A stretch of 64,000 bases of DNA from Alcaligenes endophyticus (GTDB lineage: Bacteria; Pseudomonadota; Gammaproteobacteria; Burkholderiales; Burkholderiaceae_B), in contig NZ_JAPKND010000001.1 of NCBI RefSeq assembly GCF_026344035.1, forward strand, positions 744,001 to 808,000, read 5' to 3'. Shown here piece after piece: positions 54,105 to 64,000 of this stretch. Each line of letters begins with the position of its first letter. The stretch's first letter is position 1. The translations under genes were made by a program, and so were the position numbers. The notes beneath the pieces are model-generated. The model was given only the letters and a program-made list of their open reading frames with translations, ran no database searches and was not told the DNA's origin.

Positions 54105-54899
54105 ATGTCAGCTCTTAACTTTACTAACGTCAGTAAACGCTTTGCCTCACCGCGTAGCCTTTTACAACGCCTGATACCTTCAGCCTCCACGAGCAGTGCA
54201 GGCTTTCTTGCCGTAGATAACGTCTCTTTGACTATTCAAGAGGGCGAATTTTTCGGTTTATTAGGCCCTAACGGGGCAGGTAAAACTACGCTTATTTCCA
54301 TGCTGGCAGGCCTGACTATTCCCACTAGCGGATCAGTCAGCGTCTGTGGTCACGATGTGCGCAGCCAATACCAGCAAGCTCGACGCTCCCTCGGTGTCGT
54401 CCCGCAAGAACTTGTGTTTGACCCTTTTTTTACAGTACGTGAAACCTTACGTTTGCAGTCAGGCTATTTTGGCTTGAAACATAATGATGACTGGATCGAC
54501 GAAATTTTAGCTAATTTGGCGCTCACGGATAAAGCCGATAGCAATATGCGCGCCTTATCAGGCGGCATGAAAAGACGAGTACTGGTAGCACAGGCCTTAG
54601 TCCACCGGCCACCCGTCATTATTCTGGACGAGCCTACCGCAGGGGTAGACGTAGACTTGCGCCGCACCCTATGGGAATTTATCGTGGGGCTTAATCAGCA
54701 AGGTCACACCATCCTGCTCACGACACACTACCTCGAGGAGGCCGAGGCCTTGTGCAACCGACTCGCCTTACTTAAGCAGGGGAAAATAGTCGCCCTCGAT
54801 ACCACCCAAGCCATCATGGAGCGAGCAGGCAGCACAGACTTAGAGGCCGCCTTTGTGCGCATCATGCATGATGAAAGCAAACAAGGGATAGCCCTATGA
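54105..54899 (+). CDS. ABC transporter ATP-binding protein (YadG-like)
   Basis: 264 residues from the ATG at 54105. Walker A is GPNGAGKTTL (about residue 56), signature LSGGMKRRVLVAQA, Walker B VIILDEPTAGVD, switch His LTTHYLEEAEAL. It belongs to the ABC-2 exporter ATPases (DrrA/CcmA type, YadG-like). It overlaps its permease partner by four bases. Substrate unknown; in Burkholderiales the pair is commonly found next to mla genes, which suggests an envelope function. Confidence 0.92.
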   Translation: MSALNFTNVSKRFASPRSLLQRLIPSASTSSAGFLAVDNVSLTIQEGEFFGLLGPNGAGKTTLISMLAGLTIPTSGSVSVCGHDVRSQYQQARRSLGVVPQELVFDPFFTVRETLRLQSGYFGLKHNDDWIDEILANLALTDKADSNMRALSGGMKRRVLVAQALVHRPPVIILDEPTAGVDVDLRRTLWEFIVGLNQQGHTILLTTHYLEEAEALCNRLALLKQGKIVALDTTQAIMERAGSTDLEAAFVRIMHDESKQGIAL

Positions 54900-55750
54900 A
54901 ATCAAGCCCAGAGAACAAACGCTGGGGAGTCCCCACAGACGAGGGCAAAAAATTAGCCACCCCCGTGCGCTCTTTACCACCACAACCGGCCATGGGTTCG
55001 GGCTTTCCCACCTTATTACGCAAAGAATTACTGCGCTTTTGGAAAGTCGGGCTACAAACAGTAGCAACACCGGTACTGAGCGCCCTGATGTATTTACTGA
55101 TCTTTGCCCACGTTTTAGAAGAGCGAGTCAGCATTTACCACGACATTCCCTACACATCCTTCCTCATCCCAGGTTTGATGATGATGAGCATGTTGCAAAA
55201 TTCGTTTGCTAACCCCTCCTCATCGCTCATACAAAGTAGGCTTAGCGGCAACTTGGTGTTTATCTTGCTCCCGCCGTTGTCCTACCGGGAAATATTCGCT
55301 GCCTATGTGCTGGCTGCTATGGCCCGCGGCTTATGTGTAGGCATCAGCGTCTGGGTGGTAGCCCTGTTTTTTACGGATTTACCCTTGCATAATCCGCTAT
55401 GGGTCATATTATTTGCCGTCATGGCCTGCGGCATTATGGGCACCCTAGGGCTGATCGCGGGCTTATGGTCAGAAAAGTTTGATCAATTAGCGGTTTTCCA
55501 GAACTTTCTGATTATGCCCGCCACTTTTTTATCCGGCGTGTTTTACTCCATTCATAGTCTGCCGCCATTCTGGCAAGCTGTGTCGTACTGGAACCCGCTT
55601 TTCTACACCATAGACGGCTTTCGCTATGGCTTTTTTACTCAATCTGATGCTTCGCCTTGGCATAGCCTAGCGGTGGTAGCAGGGGTTTTCATCCTGCTTT
55701 GCCTCGCCTCGTTACGCCTGCTGGCCTCAGGTTATAAGTTACGGAATTAA
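54896..55750 (+). CDS. ABC-2 type permease (YadH-like)
   Basis: 284-residue permease with six hydrophobic segments after a hydrophilic N-terminal stretch of about 35 residues that is longer than in E. coli YadH. The ABC-2 core has ALMYLLIFAHVLEER, FLIPGLMMMSMLQNSFANPSSSL and, near the C-terminus, MPATFLSGVFYSIHSLPPFW followed by NPLFYTIDGFRYGF. It forms an exporter with the preceding ATPase. Substrate unknown. Confidence 0.92.
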   Translation: MKSSPENKRWGVPTDEGKKLATPVRSLPPQPAMGSGFPTLLRKELLRFWKVGLQTVATPVLSALMYLLIFAHVLEERVSIYHDIPYTSFLIPGLMMMSMLQNSFANPSSSLIQSRLSGNLVFILLPPLSYREIFAAYVLAAMARGLCVGISVWVVALFFTDLPLHNPLWVILFAVMACGIMGTLGLIAGLWSEKFDQLAVFQNFLIMPATFLSGVFYSIHSLPPFWQAVSYWNPLFYTIDGFRYGFFTQSDASPWHSLAVVAGVFILLCLASLRLLASGYKLRN

Positions 55751-55754
55751 TCCT

Positions 55755-56003
55755 ATGTTGCCGACACCAGAACAAGTACGACAGTATATTGCCGACAACC
55801 TTGAGCATGAAGTTCTGCAAGTGCAGGGCGATGGCTCGCACTTTGAAGCCCTCATCGTCAGCAAAGCCTTTGAAGGCAAGCGCCTTATTGCACGCCATCA
55901 GCTCGTCTATGCCGCCTTGGGTGAACGCATGAAAGCTGAAATTCATGCCTTGTCCATGCGTACTCTTACTCCCGATGAATACAAGGCCAATCCGAATGGA
56001 TAA
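55755..56003 (+). CDS. BolA family protein (IbaG-like)
   Basis: 82-residue BolA-fold protein with the [38 protein letters not shown] pattern, including the conserved His that helps hold an Fe-S cluster with monothiol glutaredoxins. It sits directly before murA and overlaps it by eight bases, as ibaG (yrbA) does in E. coli. Confidence 0.92.
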   Translation: MLPTPEQVRQYIADNLEHEVLQVQGDGSHFEALIVSKAFEGKRLIARHQLVYAALGERMKAEIHALSMRTLTPDEYKANPNG

Positions 56004-57258
56004 ATTACGCATTACAGGCGGGCAGCGTCTGAACGGCGATGTGATCGTTTCCGGTGCAAAAAACGCCGCACTGCCCATCTTATGCGCCAGTTTACTTAGC
56101 GCAGACACCATACAGCTGGATAATGTACCGCGTCTGCGCGACATAGACACCACGCTGAAGCTTCTGGCTATGCTGGGTGTACGCCAAGTACGCGACGGTG
56201 CTAGCGTGGAACTACAAGCTGAGCACATCGATAGCTCTGAGGCGCCCTACGAGCTGGTCAAAACCATGCGCGCCTCGATTCTGGTGCTAGGCCCCTTGTT
56301 GGCACGCTTTGGCCATGCTCGTGTTAGCCTGCCAGGCGGATGCGCTATCGGTCAGCGCCCCGTCGATCAACACATCAAAGGCTTAGCCGCGATGGGTGCC
56401 GACATACGCGTAGAGCATGGTTTTGTGATCGCTGAAGCCAAACGCCTCCAAGGTGCCACGATACGTACTGACATGATTACTGTCACCGGTACCGAAAACC
56501 TGATGATGGCTGCCACGCTGGCTGAAGGCCAAACCATCTTAGAAAATGCAGCACGCGAACCCGAAATTATTGATCTGGCCGAACTGCTGATAAAAATGGG
56601 AGCCCGCATCCAAGGGCACGGTACGGACAGAATTGTGATTGATGGGGTAGAGCGCTTACACGGCGCCCAACACACCATTTGCCCCGACCGCATCGAAACC
56701 GGTACGTTCTTATGTGCGGTGGCCGCCACCGGCGGCGATATTACCCTGCATAACACCAACGCCGACGCACTAGGCGCAACGCTCGACAAATTACGTGAAG
56801 CGGGGTTGCAGCTTGAGCTAGGCCCCAACACCATACGCGGGCACATGAATACACGCCCTAAGGCAGTCAGTTTTCGCACTACCGAATACCCCGGCTTCCC
56901 TACCGATATGCAAGCACAGCTTATGGCGCTCAATGCTATCGCAGATGGCACGGCTTCTATTGTCGAAACCATCTTTGAGAACCGTTATATGCATGTGCAG
57001 GAGCTCAATCGCTTAGGTGCAGATATTGAAATAGATGGGAATGTCGCCGTGGTAAAAGGCATGCCAGAGCTCAGTGGTGCTACGGTAATGGCTACCGATT
57101 TACGCGCCTCTGCTAGTTTAGTCATTGCTGGCTTAGCGGCGCGCGGCGAAACCACTATCGAACGTATTTATCACCTAGACCGAGGCTACGACCGCATGGA
57201 AAGCAAACTGCAGGCCATCGGTGCTCACATTGAACGTCTTAGCAAGGAACAGGCATGA
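55996..57258 (+). CDS. murA: UDP-N-acetylglucosamine 1-carboxyvinyltransferase MurA
   Basis: 420 residues from the ATG at 55996; upstream in-frame starts lie inside bolA. It transfers enolpyruvate from PEP to UDP-GlcNAc, the first committed step of peptidoglycan synthesis. The catalytic Cys is present (Cys116 in [14 protein letters not shown]), so fosfomycin could bind it. The opening [24 protein letters not shown] and the late EIDGNVAVV are typical. The hisG start overlaps the stop by four bases. Confidence 0.97.
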   Translation: MDKLRITGGQRLNGDVIVSGAKNAALPILCASLLSADTIQLDNVPRLRDIDTTLKLLAMLGVRQVRDGASVELQAEHIDSSEAPYELVKTMRASILVLGPLLARFGHARVSLPGGCAIGQRPVDQHIKGLAAMGADIRVEHGFVIAEAKRLQGATIRTDMITVTGTENLMMAATLAEGQTILENAAREPEIIDLAELLIKMGARIQGHGTDRIVIDGVERLHGAQHTICPDRIETGTFLCAVAATGGDITLHNTNADALGATLDKLREAGLQLELGPNTIRGHMNTRPKAVSFRTTEYPGFPTDMQAQLMALNAIADGTASIVETIFENRYMHVQELNRLGADIEIDGNVAVVKGMPELSGATVMATDLRASASLVIAGLAARGETTIERIYHLDRGYDRMESKLQAIGAHIERLSKEQA

Positions 57259-57938
57259 AATCACCCAGCCCGAACAAGCCGCTTACGCTCGCCTTATCTA
57301 AGGGACGCATCTTTGATGAAACCTTACCCTTGCTGGAGCAAGCTGGTATTCACGTGCTGGAACGTCCTGAGTCCTCCCGTAAGCTTATCCTGCCCACTAG
57401 CACCCCTGATCTACAATTGATTATTGTGCGGGCTTCCGACGTGCCCACCTACGTGCAATATGGCGCTGCCCACATTGGTATAGCAGGCAAAGATGTGCTG
57501 TATGAACACATGGAGCAGCACCCGGGCGGCTTATATCAGCCTATCGACTTAAACATCGCACGCTGCCGCATGTGTGTAGCGGTTGAAGAAGGCTTTGATT
57601 ACCATACAGCGGTCAAGAAAGGCTCACGTCTGCGCATTGCTACCAAATACACGCGTGCCGCACGAGAACATTTTGCCAGCAAAGGGGTATACATAGACCT
57701 GATTAAGCTCTATGGCTCAATGGAGCTTGCTCCCTTGGTCGGTCTAGCCGATGCTATCGTCGATTTGGTTTCCACGGGTAGCACACTTAAGGCCAACCGC
57801 CTGGTTGAGGTTGAAGAGATCACTGAAATTTCCTCGCGCCTAATTATTAACCAAGCGGCCATGAAAAACCGCGGAGCACAATTACAACCATTAATTGACG
57901 CTTTCATGCACGCCTCGGTCGAACAAACCTCAGCATAA
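57255..57938 (+). CDS. hisG: ATP phosphoribosyltransferase catalytic subunit HisG (short form)
   Basis: 227-residue short-form HisG, which lacks the C-terminal regulatory domain of the long form and works with HisZ. It catalyses the first step of histidine synthesis (ATP + PRPP). Conserved parts are [45 protein letters not shown] and [16 protein letters not shown], the PRPP loop. HisZ is not encoded in this window. First of eight consecutive his genes. Confidence 0.96.
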   Translation: MKSPSPNKPLTLALSKGRIFDETLPLLEQAGIHVLERPESSRKLILPTSTPDLQLIIVRASDVPTYVQYGAAHIGIAGKDVLYEHMEQHPGGLYQPIDLNIARCRMCVAVEEGFDYHTAVKKGSRLRIATKYTRAAREHFASKGVYIDLIKLYGSMELAPLVGLADAIVDLVSTGSTLKANRLVEVEEITEISSRLIINQAAMKNRGAQLQPLIDAFMHASVEQTSA

Positions 57939-57987
57939 GTAAATCGGGATACACTTCTTTTTGCAACCAAGCTTTCATATATAAACT

Positions 57988-59292
57988 ATGTCGCTCATAC
58001 GCCGTTTAAATGCCGAATCTGCCCAGTTTGATGAAGAACTGAAATCTTTACTTGCCTACGAGGCGTCCGAAGATGCTTCTATCGAAGCGGCTTGCGCCGA
58101 GATTCTGCATCGTATTCAGCATACTGGCGACACTGCACTGCTTGAGTACACGGCGCGCTTTGACCATTTAACGGTGCAATCGGCTGCACAGCTAGAAATT
58201 AGCCGCACAGAACTGCAAGCAGCCCTAGATGGCCTGCCCACTGATCAGCGACGCGCGCTCGAGCAAGCGGCCGAACGTATACGTCGATATCACGAGCACC
58301 AACGCACCGAATCTTGGACTTATACCGAGCCAGATGGCACGGTGCTAGGTCAACAAGTCACGCCCCTAGACCGAGTGGGCCTGTACGTGCCTGGTGGTAA
58401 AGCAGCATATCCTTCCTCTGTGCTCATGAATGCAGTCCCTGCCAAGGTGGCAGGTGTTGCCGAGCTTGTTATGGTGACGCCCACTCCCGACGGCCTTCGC
58501 AACCCCATCGTACTGGCGGCAGCGGCGTTGGGCGGCGTGGACCGTGTGTTCACCATAGGTGGCGCCCAAGCAGTAGGGGCGTTAGCCTACGGTACCGCCA
58601 CCATTCCTGCCGTGGATAAAATCGTTGGCCCCGGTAATGCTTATGTCGCCGCTGCCAAGCGACGTGTCTTCGGCGTGGTGGGTATAGACATGATCGCTGG
58701 TCCCAGTGAAATTCTTATTATCTGTGATGGTCAGACCCCTGCGGATTGGATTGCTATGGACTTGTTTTCACAAGCTGAACATGACGAACTGGCTCAATCC
58801 ATCCTGTTATGCCCCGATGCCAACTTCCTTAATCAAGTCGAACAAGCTATCGAACGCCTGTTGCCTAGCATGCCACGCGCCGACATTATTCGTCGCAGCC
58901 TAGCTGATCGTGGAGCCTTAATTAAGGTACGTGATTTAGATGAAGCCTGTCGCATCAGTAACCATATCGCCCCTGAGCATTTAGAAGTTTCCGTTCAGGA
59001 CGCTACCTCCTTATTAGGGAAAATACGCCACGCTGGCGCTATTTTCTTGGGCGCCTATAGCTCAGAGTCGTTAGGCGACTACTGCGCTGGCCCGAACCAT
59101 GTCCTACCTACCTCCCGCACCGCTCGTTTCTCGTCGCCTCTCGGAGTCTACGACTTTCAAAAACGCAGCAGCATTATTCAGATCTCTGAATCGGGGGCAC
59201 AATCCCTAGGACCTATCGCAGCCACGCTGGCCAAAGGCGAGGGCCTATATGCCCACGCCGCTAGCGCGGAATTTCGCTTAAAACTCTCTTGA
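57988..59292 (+). CDS. hisD: Histidinol dehydrogenase
   Basis: 434-residue zinc- and NAD-dependent enzyme oxidising histidinol to histidine in two steps. Family motifs: [71 protein letters not shown] with the zinc ligands, and [20 protein letters not shown]. It is 49 bases after hisG, the widest gap in the early part of the operon. Confidence 0.97.
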   Translation: MSLIRRLNAESAQFDEELKSLLAYEASEDASIEAACAEILHRIQHTGDTALLEYTARFDHLTVQSAAQLEISRTELQAALDGLPTDQRRALEQAAERIRRYHEHQRTESWTYTEPDGTVLGQQVTPLDRVGLYVPGGKAAYPSSVLMNAVPAKVAGVAELVMVTPTPDGLRNPIVLAAAALGGVDRVFTIGGAQAVGALAYGTATIPAVDKIVGPGNAYVAAAKRRVFGVVGIDMIAGPSEILIICDGQTPADWIAMDLFSQAEHDELAQSILLCPDANFLNQVEQAIERLLPSMPRADIIRRSLADRGALIKVRDLDEACRISNHIAPEHLEVSVQDATSLLGKIRHAGAIFLGAYSSESLGDYCAGPNHVLPTSRTARFSSPLGVYDFQKRSSIIQISESGAQSLGPIAATLAKGEGLYAHAASAEFRLKLS

Positions 59293-59315
59293 TCCCTCAA
59301 ATGGGGCCATTTGCC

Positions 59316-59903
59316 ATGCGTACCGCTGAAATTACCCGCAATACTAACGAGACTCGCATTCGAGTCGCCATCAATATCGATGGCACAGGCGCCCACAAGC
59401 TACAAAGTGGCGTACCTTTTCTAGATCACATGCTGGATCAAATTGCCCGTCACGGCGTAATTGATCTGGACGTTTACTGTGAAGGTGACAATCACATTGA
59501 CGATCACCACTCAGTAGAAGATATCGGCATTGCGCTAGGCCAAGCCTTTGCCAAAGCCATAGGCAATAAAGCAGGTCTACGCCGCTATGGTCACGCATAC
59601 GTGCCTCTGGACGAGTCCTTATCGCGCGTCGTGATAGATTTCTCTGGGCGCCCCGGTCTGTTCTATGATGTGCCTTTCACACGTGCTCGTATTGGACAGT
59701 TCGACGTAGACCTAGCTCGTGAGTTTTTCCAAGGCTTTGTCAACCATGCCATGGCTACCGTGCATATTGATAATTTGCGAGGTGAAAACGCACACCACCA
59801 ATGCGAAACCGTGTTTAAAGCTTTTGGCCGCGCACTACGCATGGCGTTAGAGCACGATCCACGTAATGAAGGCGTGGTGCCATCCACTAAAGGCGTACTG
59901 TAA
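59316..59903 (+). CDS. hisB: Imidazoleglycerol-phosphate dehydratase
   Basis: 195-residue monofunctional HisB (no N-terminal phosphatase domain). The start at 59316 gives [15 protein letters not shown], the N-terminus typical of this family in Burkholderiales; earlier in-frame starts at 59289 and 59301 are possible. Two manganese-site motifs of the HHxxE type are present: DDHHSVED and [16 protein letters not shown], with [13 protein letters not shown] in the first half. The histidinol-phosphate phosphatase must be encoded elsewhere. Confidence 0.95.
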   Translation: MRTAEITRNTNETRIRVAINIDGTGAHKLQSGVPFLDHMLDQIARHGVIDLDVYCEGDNHIDDHHSVEDIGIALGQAFAKAIGNKAGLRRYGHAYVPLDESLSRVVIDFSGRPGLFYDVPFTRARIGQFDVDLAREFFQGFVNHAMATVHIDNLRGENAHHQCETVFKAFGRALRMALEHDPRNEGVVPSTKGVL

Positions 59904-59925
59904 ACCTACCTAAGGTGCACTCATC

Positions 59926-60570
59926 TTGAGCACTATCGCCATTGTTGATTACGGCATGGGCAACCTGTTCTCCGTTGCTCATGCACTGCAAGCGGCTGCT
60001 CCGGCCGCCCATGTTCTGCTAGCCCGCGACTGCTCCGCTATTTTGCAAGCTGATCGTGTAGTCTTACCAGGGCAGGGCGCCATGCCCGACTGCATGCAGC
60101 ACTTACACCACTCGGGCTTATTACCTGCGGTCTTACATGCCGCCGCTAATAAGCCCCTGCTTGGCATTTGTGTGGGTGAGCAAATGCTATTTGAGTCAAG
60201 CGAAGAAGGCCCCAGTACATGCTTAGGCTTATTCCAAGGCACTGTGCGTCGCTTTAACACTGAACAAAACGTCACCTTTCCTCAGGGAAAACCCCTGATT
60301 AAAGTCCCTCATGTGGGTTGGAATCGTGTTCATCAGTGCAAAGCGCATCCACTTTGGCATAATATTGAGAGCGGCGCTTATTTTTATTTTGTGCACAGCT
60401 ATTTTGCTGACCCCGTTCACGCTACAGATAATGCCGCATGCAGTTACTATGGTGTAGGCTTTACCAGCGCCATAGCAAAGGCTAATATTTTTGCAGTCCA
60501 ATTTCATCCAGAAAAAAGTGCAAAGAATGGTTTGCAACTTTTCCGGAATTTTACGTACTGGAAACCTTAA
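59926..60570 (+). CDS. hisH: Imidazole glycerol phosphate synthase glutaminase subunit HisH
   Basis: 214 residues, class I glutamine amidotransferase that supplies ammonia to HisF. It uses a TTG start at 59926 (AAGGTG upstream); the next ATG falls after the conserved AIVDYGMGN and would delete it. The catalytic triad is visible: Cys in LGICVGEQML (about residue 83), and His and Glu in VQFHPEKS near the C-terminus. The glutamine-binding region PGQGAMPDCM is present. hisA follows after 70 bases. Confidence 0.95.
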   Translation: MSTIAIVDYGMGNLFSVAHALQAAAPAAHVLLARDCSAILQADRVVLPGQGAMPDCMQHLHHSGLLPAVLHAAANKPLLGICVGEQMLFESSEEGPSTCLGLFQGTVRRFNTEQNVTFPQGKPLIKVPHVGWNRVHQCKAHPLWHNIESGAYFYFVHSYFADPVHATDNAACSYYGVGFTSAIAKANIFAVQFHPEKSAKNGLQLFRNFTYWKP

Positions 60571-60640
60571 TTCCATTCCTTCCATTACGTATTTCTCATC
60601 ACTTTCTCATTAATTTTCATACGTTTTACGGCTATAAATC

Positions 60641-61381
60641 ATGCTTCTGATCCCCGCCATCGACCTTAAAGACGGGCGTTGCGTACGCCTTCGCCAGGGC
60701 GACCTGGATGATGCAACCGTGTTCTCGGACGATCCAGCTGCCACCGCAAGCCAATGGCTAGAACAAGGTGCCCGACGCCTGCATCTAGTTGACCTTAACG
60801 GTGCCTTTGCTGGCAAGCCCAAAAACGTTGATGCGATACGTGCCATTATCAAAGCTGTAGGCAGCGATATTCCTGTGCAAATAGGTGGTGGCATCCGCGA
60901 TCTGGACACCATCGAGCAATACCTAGACAACGGCTTGAGCTACGTCATTATCGGTACTGCGGCAGTAAAAAGCCCCGGTTTTCTACGCGATGCCTGCAGC
61001 GCATTTCCAGGCAGCATTATTGTTGGCCTAGATGCCCGTGACGGTAAAGTCGCTACCGACGGCTGGAGCAAACTGACCCGCCACGATGTTTTAGACTTAG
61101 CCAAGAAGTTCGAGGATTACGGCTGCGAGTCCATTATCTATACCGATATTGGCCGCGACGGCATGCTCACCGGCGTCAATATCGAAGCCACCGTGCGTTT
61201 ATCCCAACACGTTACTATCCCCGTCATTGCCTCTGGTGGTGTCACCGACCTCAAAGACATCGAAGCCTTATGTGAAGTTGAGCATGAAGGTATTGAAGGG
61301 GTTATTTTGGGCCGCAGTATCTATGAAGGCACGCTGGACTTTGCTCAGGCACAAGAGCTTGCCGACGAGTACGAGCTATGA
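60641..61381 (+). CDS. hisA: ProFAR isomerase HisA
   Basis: 246-residue (beta/alpha)8 barrel isomerising ProFAR to PRFAR. The catalytic Asp is in [20 protein letters not shown] (Asp8), the second in [12 protein letters not shown]. Phosphate-binding loops [12 protein letters not shown] and IASGGVTDL are seen. The stop overlaps the hisF start by four bases. Confidence 0.97.
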   Translation: MLLIPAIDLKDGRCVRLRQGDLDDATVFSDDPAATASQWLEQGARRLHLVDLNGAFAGKPKNVDAIRAIIKAVGSDIPVQIGGGIRDLDTIEQYLDNGLSYVIIGTAAVKSPGFLRDACSAFPGSIIVGLDARDGKVATDGWSKLTRHDVLDLAKKFEDYGCESIIYTDIGRDGMLTGVNIEATVRLSQHVTIPVIASGGVTDLKDIEALCEVEHEGIEGVILGRSIYEGTLDFAQAQELADEYEL

Positions 61382-62181
61382 GCTCGACAGCGCCCGATGC
61401 GCCACGTAACGAACTCAGTTGTCGTATCATTCCTTGCTTGGACGTCACCGCTGGCCGCGTAGTAAAAGGCGTCAACTTTGTTGATCTGGTAGACGCTGGC
61501 GACCCAGTTGAAATTGCTAAACGCTATAACGAGCAAGGCGCCGATGAGCTGACTTTGCTCGACATTACCGCCACCTCGGAAAACCATGGCTTAATTTTGC
61601 CCATCATTGAAGCCGTGGCTAAGCAAATTTTTATACCCCTTACCGTGGGTGGTGGTGTACGTGAGCTGGCGGACGTGCAGCGCTTACTGAATGCAGGCGC
61701 CGATAAGGTGTCAATCAATAGCAGTGCTATTAGCAACCCTGAGTTAGTGCGTGAAGCCGCCCAACATCATGGCTCCCAATGCATCGTCGTCGCCATTGAT
61801 GCGCGTCGTGTTTCGGCCCCGGGCGAACCCCTTCGCTGGGAGGTGTTCACCCATGGTGGACGTCGTGCGACGGGCCTAGATGCCATTGAATGGGCACAAA
61901 AAATGGCCCAGTACGGCGCAGGTGAGCTACTGCTTACTAGCATGGATAAAGACGGCACGAAGTCGGGCTTTGACCTTGCCTTAACCCGTGCCATCAGCGA
62001 TGCCGTCTCCATTCCGGTGATCGCTTCGGGTGGAGTAGGTAGCTTACAAGACTTGGCCGACGGCGTATTGCAAGGCGGAGCTAGTGCCGTGCTGGCCGCC
62101 AGTATTTTTCACTATGGTCAACACACTGTCGCAGAAGCCAAAGCGTTCATGGCGGCTCAAGGTATTAGGGTGCGACAATAA
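61378..62181 (+). CDS. hisF: Imidazole glycerol phosphate synthase cyclase subunit HisF
   Basis: 267-residue barrel partner of HisH, making imidazole glycerol phosphate and AICAR from PRFAR and ammonia. Catalytic Asp in [16 protein letters not shown] (about residue 22) and [12 protein letters not shown] (about 192), with phosphate loops VGGGVREL and IASGGVGSL. It has a slightly extended N-terminus ([13 protein letters not shown]). The last base is shared with the hisI start. Confidence 0.97.
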   Translation: MSSTAPDAPRNELSCRIIPCLDVTAGRVVKGVNFVDLVDAGDPVEIAKRYNEQGADELTLLDITATSENHGLILPIIEAVAKQIFIPLTVGGGVRELADVQRLLNAGADKVSINSSAISNPELVREAAQHHGSQCIVVAIDARRVSAPGEPLRWEVFTHGGRRATGLDAIEWAQKMAQYGAGELLLTSMDKDGTKSGFDLALTRAISDAVSIPVIASGGVGSLQDLADGVLQGGASAVLAASIFHYGQHTVAEAKAFMAAQGIRVRQ

Positions 62182-62588
62182 TGAATCGCTCTCTTGCTTG
62201 GCTAGACGACGTTAAATTTGATGCTAACGGACTGATCCCTGTTATTGCCCAAGATCACATCAGTCATAAAATACTGATGGTCGCTTGGATGAATCAAGAG
62301 TCCCTGCAAGAGACCGTGCACAGCCAACGCGCCGTCTACTGGTCTCGCTCGCGGCAACGCTTATGGCGCAAGGGTGAAGAGTCCGGGCACATTCAGCATG
62401 TGCACGATATTTACCTAGACTGTGATGGCGACGTGATTCTGCTCATGATTGATCAAGTCGGTCACATTGCCTGCCATACTGGTCGAGAAAGTTGTTTTTT
62501 TCGCCAGCTACAACACAGCACAAGCGATACTCCTACATGGGAAACCGTCGCTCCGGTGCTGAAAGACCCGGAGCATATCTACCGATGA
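62181..62588 (+). CDS. hisI: Phosphoribosyl-AMP cyclohydrolase
   Basis: 135-residue separate HisI (not fused to HisE). It hydrolyses the purine ring of PR-AMP. Seen: [34 protein letters not shown], and zinc-binding Cys/Asp residues in [13 protein letters not shown] and [11 protein letters not shown]. The stop overlaps the hisE start. Confidence 0.96.
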   Translation: MNRSLAWLDDVKFDANGLIPVIAQDHISHKILMVAWMNQESLQETVHSQRAVYWSRSRQRLWRKGEESGHIQHVHDIYLDCDGDVILLMIDQVGHIACHTGRESCFFRQLQHSTSDTPTWETVAPVLKDPEHIYR

Positions 62589-62935
62589 GTAAAGCGATCA
62601 CCCGCGACACCATACTTGCGCATCTGCAGCAAACATTACATAGCCGTCTACCTCACGAAAACGGCGACCCCAGTGCGTCGTATGTGGCCAAGCTGTATGC
62701 CAAAGGCCCAGATGCATTCCTGAAGAAAATTGGGGAAGAGGCCACCGAGCTGGTGATGGCGGCGAAAGACGAAAGTCCCGAACGCATCATCAGTGAAGCG
62801 GCCGACCTGTGGTTTCACACCCTAGTAGCTTTAACCTACTATAGTTTAAGCTACGAAGATATACTTTCTGAGCTGGTACGTCGTGAAGGCGTATCTGGCC
62901 TACAGGAAAAAGCAAGTCGATCAGAGCCAGCCTGA
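62585..62935 (+). CDS. hisE: Phosphoribosyl-ATP pyrophosphatase
   Basis: 116 residues from the ATG at 62585 (ATGA overlap with hisI). It removes pyrophosphate from PR-ATP. The MazG-like all-alpha pattern is seen: [32 protein letters not shown] and [16 protein letters not shown] with the acidic metal ligands. Eighth and last his gene of the run. Confidence 0.95.
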   Translation: MSKAITRDTILAHLQQTLHSRLPHENGDPSASYVAKLYAKGPDAFLKKIGEEATELVMAAKDESPERIISEAADLWFHTLVALTYYSLSYEDILSELVRREGVSGLQEKASRSEPA

Positions 62936-62981
62936 GACGCCTTCATTTCTTCATGCATCAAGATTTATATTCGGAATTGCT

Positions 62982-63350
62982 ATGAGTGACAATTGTCTAT
63001 TTTGCAAAATTATTGAGGGAATCATCCCCTGTACCAAAGTGTACGAAGATGATGATTTCCTAGCATTTAATGACATTAACCCGGCCGCACCCGTACATAT
63101 TTTGGTCGTACCTAAGCGGCATGTCCATTCTCTGCAAACTATTTCTGCCGAGGATGCAGCTTGGTTAGGTAAAATGCTGGCATTAGCACCTGAAATTGCC
63201 CGCCTTGGTGGTTGCCGCCCTGGGCATGAGGGTGGCTTCCGTGTAGTCATTAACAATGGCCTAGACGGTGGTCAAGAAATCAATCATTTGCACATGCACG
63301 TGCTCGGCGGCGAGCGCCCATGGCAAAATAGGGCAGCACCGGCTGCATAA
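62982..63350 (+). CDS. HIT family (histidine triad) nucleotide-binding protein
   Basis: 122 residues from the ATG at 62982; a longer frame starts inside hisE. It is a HINT-type phosphoramidase/hydrolase. An N-terminal CLFCKII segment, NDINPAAPVHILVVPKRHV and the triad HLHMHVLGG near the C-terminus are visible. It commonly sits between hisE and tatA in this group of bacteria. The physiological substrate is unknown. Confidence 0.93.
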   Translation: MSDNCLFCKIIEGIIPCTKVYEDDDFLAFNDINPAAPVHILVVPKRHVHSLQTISAEDAAWLGKMLALAPEIARLGGCRPGHEGGFRVVINNGLDGGQEINHLHMHVLGGERPWQNRAAPAA

Positions 63351-63362
63351 CGGAGATTCAAA

Positions 63363-63596
63363 ATGGGTAGCTTAAGTATTTGGCATTGGCTGGTCGTTCT
63401 ACTGGCAATCGTGCTGATTTTTGGCACTAAAAAACTACGCAATATGGGTGAAGACCTTGGCGGCGCCGTGAAAGGCTTCAAAAAAGGCATGAAAGACGCT
63501 ACAGCTGAAGATACTCCTGAAGGGGTAACGCAGCGCACCCAAGACGAGCGCACACAAACCATCGACGTGCAAGCCAAAGAAAAATCAGAGTCCTAA
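63363..63596 (+). CDS. tatA: Sec-independent protein translocase protein TatA
   Basis: 77 residues with one N-terminal transmembrane helix (about 3-21), the [23 protein letters not shown] amphipathic helix and a charged tail. TatA polymers form the passage for folded proteins in the twin-arginine pathway. CGGAGAT precedes the ATG. tatB follows after 21 bases. Confidence 0.94.
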   Translation: MGSLSIWHWLVVLLAIVLIFGTKKLRNMGEDLGGAVKGFKKGMKDATAEDTPEGVTQRTQDERTQTIDVQAKEKSES

Positions 63597-63617
63597 CCTT
63601 CACGCTAGTGAGTCTGC

Positions 63618-64000
63618 ATGTTTGATATCAGCTTTACCGAGCTTATGGTGATCGGCGTGGTGGCGCTGATCGTCATTGGCCCAGAACGCCTCCCTAAAGT
63701 GGCCCGCACCATGGGTCACTTGCTGGGGCGTGCGCAACGCTATGTGAACGAGGTGAAAACCGATATACAGCGTGAAATTAATCTGGATGAAGTTAAAGAC
63801 CTCAAAAAACAAATGGAAGATGCGGCGCAGTCTGTGCGCAGTTCCTTTGAAGACACGACAAAAAGCGTGCGCCAGCCGCTAGACGAGGCACGCGATATGC
63901 TCAATGAAGCCTCGCGTTCTGCCCAAGATGCTTTAAATGCAACCAAAACTGCATTAAAAGAAACGCCTAAGCTGGACGCCGACTCCTCCCCACGCGAAAC
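63618..64000 (+). CDS. tatB: Sec-independent protein translocase protein TatB (partial, 3' end outside window)
   Basis: The frame opens at the ATG at 63618 and is still open after 127 codons at the window edge. The N-terminus MFDISFTELMVIGVVALIVIGPERLPKVART is the TatB signature, including the conserved Glu in the membrane helix and the GPERLP turn. A long charged amphipathic region follows, repeatedly rich in Glu, Asp, Lys and Ala. It forms the Tat receptor with TatC, whose gene should follow outside the window. Confidence 0.93.
   Translation, partial: MFDISFTELMVIGVVALIVIGPERLPKVARTMGHLLGRAQRYVNEVKTDIQREINLDEVKDLKKQMEDAAQSVRSSFEDTTKSVRQPLDEARDMLNEASRSAQDALNATKTALKETPKLDADSSPRE

Noticed and set aside
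1-64000. CRISPR arrays, insertion sequences, prophage genes, tRNA or rRNA genes
   Set aside because: I looked for regularly spaced repeats, transposase or integrase-like proteins and tRNA-like cloverleaf ends in the gene-free stretches and found none. A tRNAscan-SE and Infernal run would settle the RNA genes.

Overview
The window reads as chromosomal DNA of a betaproteobacterium, most likely of the family Alcaligenaceae (Burkholderiales). I base this on protein resemblance and gene order: cox genes with a 37-residue assembly protein and a DUF2970 protein; fmdB-DUF502-aspS-nuclease-clsB; mla-yadGH-like-bolA-murA-hisGDBHAFIE-HIT-tatAB; and a PhaM-type polyhydroxyalkanoate protein. The genus is not settled. 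I see no insertion sequence, prophage, CRISPR array, rRNA or tRNA.

Left accessory part (1-14,700). A LysR regulator diverges from a thiol-dioxygenase-like cupin, a degenerate M19 dipeptidase homologue and the LivH/LivM permeases (LivM runs off the left edge). Next come an OmpA-domain protein and a divergent catabolic locus: gntR, a 3-hydroxyacyl-CoA-dehydrogenase-like enzyme, a beta-keto acid cleavage enzyme (BKACE) and lldD on the minus strand, facing a TRAP transporter (dctPQM) and two short-chain dehydrogenases on the plus strand. This suggests import of an organic acid, oxidation to a beta-keto acid, and cleavage with acetyl-CoA. The substrate is not identifiable from sequence.

Central part (15,000-46,000). 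This is mostly housekeeping: glmS and glmU (UDP-GlcNAc synthesis), an Lrp regulator, a glycosyltransferase, PhaM and a Nudix hydrolase. An aa3-type cytochrome c oxidase block follows (coxB, ctaD, small assembly protein, DUF2970, ctaE, DUF2909, surf1, a SCO-like protein, ctaA, ctaB, sco1) with no cox11. Then come a NhaP-type antiporter with a cyclic-nucleotide-binding-like domain, rpoH preceded by a clear CIRCE operator, the glutathione-dependent formaldehyde pair (fghA, adhC), clsB, a nuclease, aspS, DUF502, fmdB, a second unrelated Na+/H+ antiporter, ubiA and an aminotransferase.

Right part (46,000-64,000). The later half of histidine degradation (hutD, hutI, hutF, hutG) is driven by a promoter overlapped by a perfect HutC-type palindrome. 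It is followed by the Mla phospholipid transport genes (F, E, D, A, C; no mlaB), an ABC-2 exporter pair, bolA, murA, a complete hisGDBHAFIE run, a HIT protein, tatA and the start of tatB. Many genes here overlap by 1-4 bases, suggesting a long co-transcribed series.

The most noteworthy observations are the BKACE/TRAP locus of unknown substrate, the dipeptidase homologue lacking half of its metal site beside a thiol dioxygenase and LivHM, HrcA/CIRCE control of rpoH, the hut promoter/operator, and structured leaders before both antiporter genes.
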